From: Melitaea cinxia
Taxonomy: Eukaryota > Arthropoda > Insecta > Lepidoptera > Nymphalidae
Direction of reading: 5' to 3'
Length of the DNA stretch: 64,000 bases
Assembly (NCBI RefSeq): GCF_905220565.1
Contig: NC_059403.1
Coordinates: 4,526,001 to 4,590,000, forward strand
In this document: positions 12,355 through 22,000 of the stretch, in pieces
Layout of the letters: each line of letters starts with the position of its first letter
Numbering within the stretch: the stretch's first letter is position 1
Position numbers and translations under genes: made by a program
The notes under the pieces: model-generated
The model's database searches: none
Seen by the model: the letters and a program-made list of their open reading frames with translations, nothing else
What the model was told of the DNA's origin: nothing

Positions 12355-12650
12355 CTGGGCATAGCCTCTTTCCTCATGTAGTAGAAGGATTGAATAATAG
12401 ATTAATCCACCAAGCAGCTCCATTGCGAGTTGGCGGATATGTTACTATGAGTAACGATCGCTATCAGGTACTTATTGATAACAACCGGGACCGACGGCTT
12501 AACGTACTCTCCGAGGCCCGGTGGGGAGACCCACAAGAACGGACATCCAAATTGGAAAGAAATGTTTGTACAAATACAAATACCCATCCCGAGCGGGAAT
12601 CGAACCCGCAAACCGTCGGTGTTTTAGGTGACTATTCGTACCACTACACC
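12353..12650 (-). mobile_element. tRNA-headed SINE
   Basis: Read on the minus strand, an A box (GGTGTAGTGGTACGAA) and a B box (GCGGGTTCGATTCCCGC) form the tRNA-like head near 12590-12650. The body holds CCCACCGGGCCTCGG and GATAGCGATCGTTACTC, also present in the SINEs at 20.2, 20.8 and 30.4 kb. Confidence 0.7.
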
Positions 12651-13089
12651 TACTATATATATACAAATAAAAAATTACTGATTTATGACAAATTTTTCGA
12701 TGAGTCACGATCATTTCAGCCCGGAAAAACAATAAAATTAAAATTGTATAACTCGCAAACAATTAAAAGGGCATACAGTATGTTGCCAATTTTCTAGGTA
12801 CCTGAATAAAATAAAAATGTGCTATTACATATTTATTAATAAAAGTAGCCATAAAATGGAAAAGTAGTTCACCTTATTCAGTGATCACAATCCACACAGC
12901 CTAACTTTCAGCACAAGAGAAATCACAAAAATATTATGAAAAATTATATTATTTATATGAAAAATAAAGTGAAAAAACGTTGCTAACTTCCCTCTAATGC
13001 ACCTTACAAAATGCAGCCCTAACTTAATTTTTATATTACGTATAAATGTCATAAATGTTAAACATTTTGAATATCATATCAAAAATTGA

Positions 13090-13162
13090 CCGCTCCAGCG
13101 GGGTTCGAACCCGCGTCTCCGACGTACCGTGTCGGCGCTCTAGCCAATTAAGCTATGGAACG
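13090..13162 (-). tRNA. tRNA-Thr(GGU)-like gene, left arm copy 1
   Basis: A full cloverleaf folds: 7-bp acceptor CGTTCCA/TGGAGCG (one G-U pair), D stem GCTT/GAGC, anticodon stem CCGAC/GTCGG, T stem GCGGG/CCCGC. The anticodon loop ACGGTAC gives anticodon GGT but has C where U33 is nearly universal. A box TAGCTTAATTGG and B box GGTTCGAACCC are intact, and TTTTT lies six bases after the discriminator. GGU is normally not used for Thr in eukaryotes, so this is more likely a tRNA-derived gene than a working tRNA. Confidence 0.65.
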
Positions 13163-13398
13163 ATGCACCCGCTCGAGCGAAATTTTCGATATGATACTTT
13201 TTAATTTCGGTTTAAGCGAACCGTGGCGCCGTCTATAGTGAGCTCTTTACAGAAACCCGTAACTATTCAAAGTTTCATATTACAATGAAAATCTTTGACA
13301 GGAGACGACACCGTGCTATTTTTAATATCTAAGATTTTTATTTTTGTGTTACCCACATTAGGAATTCTAAACATTTTGAATATCATATCAAAAATTGA

Positions 13399-13471
13399 CC
13401 GCTCCAGCGGGGTTCGAACCCGCGTCTCCGACGTACCGTGTCGGCGCTCTAGCCAATTAAGCTATGGAACG
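13399..13471 (-). tRNA. tRNA-Thr(GGU)-like gene, left arm copy 2
   Basis: Sequence identical to copy 1, 309 bp away. Same C33 oddity. Confidence 0.65.
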
Positions 13472-13707
13472 ATGCACCCGCTCGAGCGAAATTTTCGATA
13501 TGATACTTTTTAATTTCGGTTTAAGCGAACCGTGGCGCCGTCTATAGTGAGCTCTTTACAGAAACCCGTAACTATTCAAAGTTTCATATTACAATGAAAA
13601 TCTTTGACAGGAGACGACACCGTGCTATTTTTAATATCTAAGATTTTTATTTTTGTGTTACCCACATTAGGAATTCTAAACATTTTGAATATCATATCAA
13701 AAATTGA

Positions 13708-13780
13708 CCGCTCCAGCGGGGTTCGAACCCGCGTCTCCGACGTACCGTGTCGGCGCTCTAGTCAATTAAGCTATGGAACG
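13708..13780 (-). tRNA. tRNA-Thr(GGU)-like gene, left arm copy 3 (D-loop variant)
   Basis: Differs from copy 1 by one base at 13762, changing the D-loop GG to GA. This removes a G that pairs with the T loop and weakens the A box. Confidence 0.6.
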
Positions 13781-14016
13781 ATGCACCCGCTCGAGCGAAA
13801 TTTTCGATATGATACTTTTTAATTTCGGTTTAAGCGAACCGTGGCGCCGTCTATAGTGAGCTCTTTACAGAAACCCGTAACTATTCAAAGTTTCATATTA
13901 CAATGAAAATCTTTGACAGGAGACGACACCGTGCTATTTTTAATATCTAAGATTTTTATTTTTGTGTTACCCACATTAGGAATTCTAAACATTTTGAATA
14001 TCATATCAAAAATTGA

Positions 14017-14089
14017 CCGCTCCAGCGGGGTTCGAACCCGCGTCTCCGACGTACCGTGTCGGCGCTCTAGCCAATTAAGCTATGGAACG
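14017..14089 (-). tRNA. tRNA-Thr(GGU)-like gene, left arm copy 4
   Basis: Identical to copy 1. It is the innermost gene of the left arm, 40 bp from the point where the orientation flips. Confidence 0.65.
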
Positions 14090-14372
14090 ATGCACCCGCT
14101 CGAGCGAAATTTTCGATATGATACTTTTTGGCGCGGTCAATTTTTGATATGATATTCAAAATGTTTAGAATTCCTAATGTGGGTAACACAAAAATAAAAA
14201 TCTTAGATATTAAAAATAGCACGGTGTCGTCTCCTGTCAAAGATTTTCATTGTAATATGAAACTTTGAATAGTTACGGGTTTCTCTAAAGAGCTCACTAT
14301 AGACGGCGCCACGGTTCGCTTAAACCGAAATTAAAAAGTATCATATCGAAAATTTCGCTCGAGCGGGTGCAT

Positions 14373-14445
14373 CGTTCCATAGCTTAATTGGCTAGAGCGC
14401 CGACACGGTACGTCGGAGACGCGGGTTCGAACCCCGCTGGAGCGG
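14373..14445 (+). tRNA. tRNA-Thr(GGU)-like gene, right arm copy 1
   Basis: Same sequence as copy 1 of the left arm but on the plus strand. A TTTTT Pol III stop follows at about 14450. Confidence 0.65.
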
Positions 14446-14681
14446 TCAATTTTTGATATGATATTCAAAATGTTTAGAATTCCTAATGTGGGTAACACAA
14501 AAATAAAAATCTTAGATATTAAAAATAGCACGGTGTCGTCTCCTGTCAAAGATTTTCATTGTAATATGAAACTTTGAATAGTTACGGGTTTCTGTAAAGA
14601 GCTCACTATAGACGGCGCCACGGTTCGCTTAAACCGAAATTAAAAAGTATCATATCGAAAATTTCGCTCGAGCGGGTGCAT

Positions 14682-14754
14682 CGTTCCATAGCTTAATTGG
14701 CTAGAGCGCCGACACGGTACGTCGGAGACGCGGGTTCGAACCCCGCTGGAGCGG
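14682..14754 (+). tRNA. tRNA-Thr(GGU)-like gene, right arm copy 2
   Basis: Identical to right arm copy 1. Confidence 0.65.
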
Positions 14755-14990
14755 TCAATTTTTGATATGATATTCAAAATGTTTAGAATTCCTAATGTGG
14801 GTAACACAAAAATAAAAATCTTAGATATTAAAAATAGCACGGTGTCGTCTCCTGTCAAAGATTTTCATTGTAATATGAAACTTTGAATAGTTACGGGTTT
14901 CTGTAAAGAGCTCACTATAGACGGCGCCACGGTTCGCTTAAACCGAAATTAAAAAGTATCATATCGAAAATTTCGCTCGAGCGGGTGCAT

Positions 14991-15063
14991 CGTTCCATAG
15001 CTTAATTGGCTAGAGCGCCGACACGGTACGTCGGAGACGCGGGTTCGATCCCCGCTGGAGCGG
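14991..15063 (+). tRNA. tRNA-Thr(GGU)-like gene, right arm copy 3 (T-loop variant)
   Basis: The T loop reads TTCGATC instead of TTCGAAC. The stem and B box are kept. Confidence 0.65.
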
Positions 15064-15299
15064 TCAATTTTTGATATGATATTCAAAATGTTTAGAATTC
15101 CTAATGTGGGTAACACAAAAATAAAAATCTTAGATATTAAAAATAGCACGGTGTCGTCTCCTGTCAAAGATTTTCATTGTAATATGAAACTTTGAATAGT
15201 TACGGGTTTCTGTAAAGAGCTCACTATAGACGGCGCCACGGTTCGCTTAAACCGAAATTAAAAAGTATCATATCGAAAATTTCGCTCGAGCGGGTGCAT

Positions 15300-15372
15300 C
15301 GTTCCATAGCTTAATTGGCTAGAGCGCCGACACGGTACGTCGGAGACGCGGGTTCGAACCCCGCTGGAGCGG
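15300..15372 (+). tRNA. tRNA-Thr(GGU)-like gene, right arm copy 4
   Basis: Identical to right arm copy 1. Confidence 0.65.
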
Positions 15373-15608
15373 TCAATTTTTGATATGATATTCAAAATGT
15401 TTAGAATTCCTAATGTGGGTAACACAAAAATAAAAATCTTAGATATTAAAAATAGCACGGTGTCGTCTCCTGTCAAAGATTTTCATTGTAATATGAAACT
15501 TTGAATAGTTACGGGTTTCTCTAAAGAGCTCACTATAGACGGCGCCACGGTTCGCTTAAACCGAAATTAAAAAGTATCATATCGAAAATTTCGCTCGAGC
15601 GGGTGCAT

Positions 15609-15681
15609 CGTTCCATAGCTTAATTGGCTAGAGCGCCGACACGGTACGTCGGAGACGCGGGTTCGAACCCCGCTGGAGCGG
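15609..15681 (+). tRNA. tRNA-Thr(GGU)-like gene, right arm copy 5
   Basis: Identical to right arm copy 1. It is the outermost right-arm gene; its unit is cut 70 bp downstream at the 14-bp flanking repeat, only ~340 bp upstream of the FABP start codon. Confidence 0.65.
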
Positions 15682-16017
15682 TCAATTTTTGATATGATAT
15701 TCAAAATGTTTAGAATTCCTAATGTGGGTAACACAAAAATAAAAATCTTAGATGTCATAAATGTTGATAAAAAACATTTATGATAATCATAACACGATTT
15801 GAAAATAACTGAGGTAGTAGGTAAACTTTACTCGTATTACCACATTACAAACAAACACGATGATAATATTATGTGTGCATAATTTATAATATCTACGATG
15901 ACACAGCAGTATGTAAATCTTATCAAAGGCAATGACAGTAAAAAACGGAATCGAGTCACTTTCACATTTGTTTCGCGGGCTTTATCTTGATTAAATAATA
16001 CAAATCGTTAGGATAAC

Positions 16018-19000
16018 ATGTCGTTCTCTGGTAAAAAGTTTCGGAGGGTTAAATGTGAAAACATCAAAGAATTATTGGCATCAACTCGTGAGTGCTTTGT
16101 TATTTAGTGAGTGTTGGTTCATACGTAAACTTGTGACCGTTTATCTTGTACGATAAAGGAGCGTCAATTATATTTTTTGAGTTATTTTGTGCGTGTTATG
16201 TCAAATATTAATAATTTTAACATATTTAACAAGACTGTAGGTAATGTTATTAAAATAATTATTTTTTGCTTGAAGTAATTGAAAATCACCACTCAAATCT
16301 AGGATAAGGATTTTATGGTAAAGTAAGGAATCATTTTATTTTCTGTGTTTAAAAGTACCTAGGTAGATTATTCAATAAACTGTACTCTACTAAAGCACAA
16401 AGGCACAGACAAACCGACAAAAATTCTAACAGTCATTGTTTTGGGTGCTGTTCGCGCTGATGAAGGTAATAATAATATTTTTTCTCATATATTTTCCATG
16501 TAGGTACATGCGTTCCGTTACATTTTTATTATATGTATTGATGACTATTGCCCAATATTTCATTAATGACGATAAGGTGATTGAAAGATGATTAAAATTG
16601 TGACGTAGGTATAGTAGGTAGGATATATGACATATTTATATATATACTTTATTGCACTAAAAAAAGAATATACAGAAAATTACATTATGTAAGAAAATTA
16701 ATTATCCCTAGAAGAGATCTCTTCCAGTCATGAGAGAGAGTGTGTCATATAGCGGGGGATACAGTGCAAGAAAATACAACGTAAAGAAAATAGCTAAATA
16801 ACTGTAATATAGTGTATACTTACAAGTATAAATATATCACACATACATATACAATTTTGTTTTTAATCTATAATAAATACAAATACATAATATTATAGGT
16901 AATTATATACTTACATATTCACGAAGTAGATAATTGTAAATTGACTTAAATAGTGAAATAAACTGCTCCTTTAATTTACGTTTGAAGGAAACAAGGAAAT
17001 GACTTTTTTGGACGCTTTCTGGGAGTTTGTTCCACAGTAAAGAGGCGCGTACCGCAAATGAATTAAGTTTGAATTTGGTATTGCACTTTGGTACATCCAG
17101 CTTTGTTGTAATGTCAGGACGCCTGGAACGATTAGGAGAGGGTAGGAGAGGTAGTGAAAACGGGATAGAACATAAGAAGGAGAGTTTGGGTCACGTGGGA
17201 TGTTAAAGAGACTAGACAGGGGTACATATTTATGTATATGATATGTGTATTTCTTTAAAAATGTATATACTGTCAAGTTTTTTAACAAACTCAACAGAAT
17301 CTGCGTACTAAAGTGGAGGGGTGATATTGTTTTGTACATGGAAATTTTCAAGAAGTGACAATTTTTTTTTTTCATTAATTACTATTGAATGTTTTAAAAG
17401 AGAAACGAGATTTTTGCCGATTTTTTTCCTTCAGAATCTACGTTTCGAATCAGTGGCAGCTTCATATCAAACATAATTAATTTTTGAAAGATTAGTAAAA
17501 AAACTTTAATTATTAAATGGCGATTCAGAAGTAGATTTACTAATTGAGTAAAAAAAATTGATTTTAGTCAAAGCACAGTGACCAAATAAGAAAGGAGGGT
17601 TTTCTTTCTGATCCGGGGTTTGTTAGTTCCACTGACGCCACCTGTCTGGATGTAATATATGTATTTATTTATAAATTTATCATTTATATACACATATCGA
17701 AAAAAAAATTAGCTGTATCATTCAGCTGTTACCTATAACATAAACATTAAGTTGGTTACTTAGGATCAAACGAATGTGTGTATGTCAATGATATTTATTG
17801 ATTTAATGATTTCTTCACACAGATGCAAATGATGACATCGTTCGGGTAATAAAAACGAAGGCTCCGTTTGTGACTTACACTCTGTTAGACGGAAACACAC
17901 TGCTTATGGATCTGGAAATAGACGGCAAAAAAATGTCCCATACTTTTAGATTAGGAGAAGAGCACGTTATGAAGAAAAACGATGGAGGAACGGTTTGTTA
18001 TATCTTCGATTTTTCTTATACGACTATCGTATAAAAACAAACGTTTGATCCACACTGTATGACTATATGATATGACTTAAAGACCTGCAACACGAGGAGC
18101 ATCAAAGGCGAGTTCACGATCCTACCTTCGCTGTCAATACAACGCATCCCCAGAAGCTCTGGCTACCTTACTCACTTTAGGAATACAACACTTCTAGAGT
18201 ATAGGTACTCGAGCAACTTGACTGGGGAGTCGGGTTGCTCCAGTTTTTAAGTAAAATATTATCTGCTGTACCTGCTACATAAAAGATTGTGAATGAGTTA
18301 TTTATATTAAAATAACTTATAATACCTAATTTTTGTGGAACCAGTAGATGACAGGGCGTTAAGTCAACGCTGGTACTCACTGTGGTACAAATTTGACAGT
18401 GGCTAACCGGATAGGAGAGTAAAAACAATATAAATATTAAGCTTATCCCGCATCCTTTTAGTCATAGAGTAGGATGTCTCATTCTTTCTGCCTTTCTCAT
18501 GTCACGAAACGCAATTTTATTAGATTGGCTTTGTTTTAGACTAGCTCGTTGGCGCAGTTTGTAGTGACCCTGCTTTCTGCTCCGCGGGTTGCGGGTTCGA
18601 TTCCCGCCTGAGTCTGGGTGTAATATTTGTATTTATATATAATATTTCTATGTATATTTATAAAAAAAAATATTTAGCTATATCAGCCGGCTGTTACCTA
18701 TAATACAAAAATTAAGTTGCTTACTGTAGGAACAGACGACCGAGTGTATGTTATAAGATATTTATTTATTATTTATTTAACAGAGTGGTATCCAGGTTGG
18801 ATCAGTATATATGATCTGCTGTCAGCTATCTATGCCTAGACTCAATCATAATAAAAATTTATAAGTGATAAGTAAAGATAAAAGTGGTATAAATTGTAAA
18901 TTTGACCTTCTAAATAGAGAACTAATGAACCACGCATAGAATGTATTATAGTTTCACAAAAAATACATAATGCTAGTCTCATTAGGTCATAAAGAAAAAG

Positions 19001-22000
19001 ACAGTAAAATTGTTACATAATAATTTAACTTGAAGAAAGTGGGTGAAATAGTTGAGGTAGGGCACAGCAGGAATTTCCTGCTCAAAATATGGAGCAGCCC
19101 GACTGGAGTAGTATACCTCGACCTTACAGAAGATCACAGCAAAATAATACTGTTTTCAAGCAGTATTGTGTTCCTGTTGGTGAGTAAGTTGACCAGAGCT
19201 CCTGGGGGATTGAGGATTGGGTCGGCAACGCGCTTGCGATGTTTCTGGTGTTGCAGGTGTCTATAAGGTAATATATGGTAATATATGTAATATATGTATA
19301 ATATATGGTAACAGCCTTACAGCCTCATATGGCCTTATTCGTTTTGAAATTGATAATTTGAAAAAAGCTTGCTACTATTTTGACAATTCTATAACATTGC
19401 AACTGTTTGTATCGTCTTATAATAAATAAGAGCACAAAAAAAAAACATGTAAATTTTATGAACGGCAGAAGAAATAAGTAGAAGTTGATTAGCTCCTAAC
19501 TATGTCGAAAGGGGATTTTAATTTATTAATCTTTTGGACACTAAATTATAACAGAATGGTTATGTCTAGAGACACTAAATATAATAATATATTATATATA
19601 TGTTCAGTATATTGTAATCAACTTAAAGTATAGTCAGATTAATATATATAGACATAAATAAAATTAGAGAGTCTGTTTGTAATATTTAAAAAAAAACTGT
19701 GTATACACTGTACATATTCCAAAACAACACTTTTTTTTAATTTTGTCGGTCTGTCTGTCTGTCTTTCTGTCTGTTTGTTCCGGCTAACCTCTGAAACAGC
19801 TGGACCGATTTTGACGGGACTTTCACTGGCAGATAACTGGTGTAGTAAGGAGTAACTTAGAACACTTTTATATTATAAATTAATTTATTTTAAAACTGGG
19901 TTATTCCGTTCTATTCCATTCTGTTCTCTTCTGTTCTTTTCTGTTCTATTCTGTTCTGTTCTATTCTGTTCTATTTTGTTCTATTTTGTTCTATTCTGTT
20001 CTATTCTGTTCTATTCTGTTCTATTCTGTTCTGTTCTGTTCTATTCTGTTCTATTCTGTTCTATTCTGTTCTATTCTGTTCTATACTGTTCTATTCTTTT
20101 CTATTCTGTTCTGTTCTGTTGTGTTCTATTCTGTTCTATTCTGTTCTATGCTGTTCTATTTTGTTTCATTCTATTCTATTGACACCGCGTTGGCGCAACG
20201 GTCACAGCCATGGATTTACCTGTTGCAATGGCGGTTGCGGGTTCGATCCCCGCACAAGACAAACATTTGTATTGGCCAAACAGGTGTTTGCTGTGGTCTG
20301 GGTGTTTGTGCAGTCCTTGTTAGTCTCCCCACCGTGCCTTGGAGAGCACGTTAAGCTGTCGCCCGGTTGTTATCATGTACACCTGATAGCGATTGTTACT
20401 CATAGTAGGGAATATAGCCGCCAACCCGCATTGGAGCAGCGTGATGGAATAAACTCTGATCCTTCTTCTACATGGGCAAAGAGGCCTACGCCCAGTAGTG
20501 AGATATTACAGGCTGAAACGTATTCTATTCTGTTCTATTCTGTTCTATTCTGTTCTGTTCTGTTCTGTTCTATTCTGTTCTATTCTGTTCTATTCTGTTC
20601 TATTCTGTTCTATTCTGTTCTATTCTGTTCTATTCTGTTCTATTCTGCTCTATTCTGTTCTATTCTGCTCTATTCTGTTCTATTCTGTTCTATTCTGTTC
20701 TATTCTGTTCTATTCCGTTCTATTCTGTTCTTTTCTATTCTATTCTATTCTGTTCTGTTCTGTTTTGTTCTGTTCTGTTCTGTTCTGTTCTGTTCTATTC
20801 TATTGACGCCGCGTTGGCGCAACGGTCACAGCCATGGATTGTACCTGTTGCGCTGGCGGTTGCGGGTTCGATCCCCGCACAAGACAAACATTTGTATTTG
20901 CCAAACAGGTGTTTGCCGTGGTCTGGGTGTTTGTGCAGTCCTTGTTAGTCACCCCACCGTGCCTCGAAGAGCACGTTAAGCCGTCGGTCCCGGTTGTTAT
21001 CATGTACACCTGATAGCGATTGTTACTCATAGTAGGGAATATATCCGCCAACCCGCATTGGAGCAGCGTGGTGGATTAAACTCTGATCCTTCTCTACATG
21101 GGGAAAGAGGCCTACGCCCAGTAGTGAGATATAACAAACTGATGCGTATTTTATTCTGTTCTGTTCTGTTCTGTTCTATTCTGTTCTATTCTGTTCTGTT
21201 CTGTTCTGTTCTGTTCTGTTCTGTTCTATTCTGTTCTATTCTTTCTATCCTGTTCTATTCTGTTCTTTTCTGTTCTGTTCTATTCTGTTCTATTCTGTTC
21301 TATTCTGTTCTGTTCTGTTCTATTCTTTTCTATTCTATTCTATTCTATTCTGTTCTGTTCTGTTATGTTCTGTTCTGTTCTATTCTGTACCGTTCTGTTC
21401 CGTTCTGTTCCGTTCTGTTCCGTTCTGTTCCGTTCTGTTCCGTTCTGTTCCGTTCAGTTCCGTTCTGTTCTGTTCTGTTCTGTTCTGTTCTATTCTGTTC
21501 TGTTCTATTCTGTTCTATTCTATTCTATTCTATTCTATTCTGTTCTATTCTATTGACATGAATAGGTGAATATGTGTTCGTGTACTTGTTACACTTGTAG
21601 CAAAGTATACGAGTTTGCTATCAAGAAAATGCTTTATTTCTGTGCGATTTGTGTTCAACTCTTTACCAGATCTTGCTAAATATCTGGTAAAGAGTTGAAC
21701 ACATTTATTTGAAGTTAAAGCAAGTTCTTCAAAAAAACTATTGTCGAAATAGTCGGAGAAGTACTCTAATGGCTTTCTTATTTAGGGAGGATCTAGATTG
21801 TCAGATATTTGATCAATATCTTGCATCAAAGGCGGATCATAGTCATCTTTTTGGTACCACTTTGGGTATCTTTCATATAACTCCTGGAGATATTACTCTC
21901 TTCCTCACTAGATTTTAATTGGTCTGACTGATGATCATCGTCATTATTATCAGGTTGTCGCAAGACATCGTCGTCTTCTTTGACAGGCTGTTGTTCTCCC

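Larger units (their letters stand above)
13046..15765. repeat. two-armed inverted array of 309-bp tRNA-bearing units with a 14-bp flanking direct repeat
   Basis: Left arm 13060-14129 holds units with the tRNA-like gene on the minus strand. Right arm 14133-15751 holds the same unit on the plus strand, so all genes point outward. The period is exactly 309 bp and units are almost identical. Visible differences are one D-loop change (13762), one T-loop change in the third right-arm gene, and CTCTAAAG versus CTGTAAAG in the spacer of two right-arm units. The whole array is flanked by the exact repeat ATGTCATAAATGTT (13046-13059 and 15752-15765), as if 2.69 kb had been inserted with target duplication. 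The 72-codon frames in each unit are antisense readings of the tRNA. Confidence 0.9.
19905..21554 (+). repeat. TTCTR pentanucleotide array interrupted by two SINE copies
   Basis: Three blocks of TTCTA/TTCTG/TTCCG repeats (19905-20180, 20521-20804, 21150-21554) are separated by two SINEs of the same family and orientation. The open frames over it (SVLFCSILFY...) only reflect the absence of stops in the pentamer. Confidence 0.9.

Noticed and set aside
12390..12797. 135-codon frame
   Set aside because: Runs antisense through a tRNA-headed SINE (ESNPQTVG is a B-box translation).
13295..15758. Eight open frames of 63-79 codons repeated across the tRNA array
   Set aside because: They read the tRNA-like gene in antisense (GVRTRVSDVPCRRSSQL is the usual antisense-tRNA peptide) and simply recur with the 309-bp unit.
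19976..21561. Long open frames rich in SVLFCSILFY
   Set aside because: The TTCTG/TTCTA pentamer has no stop in any forward frame, and composition is pure repeat.
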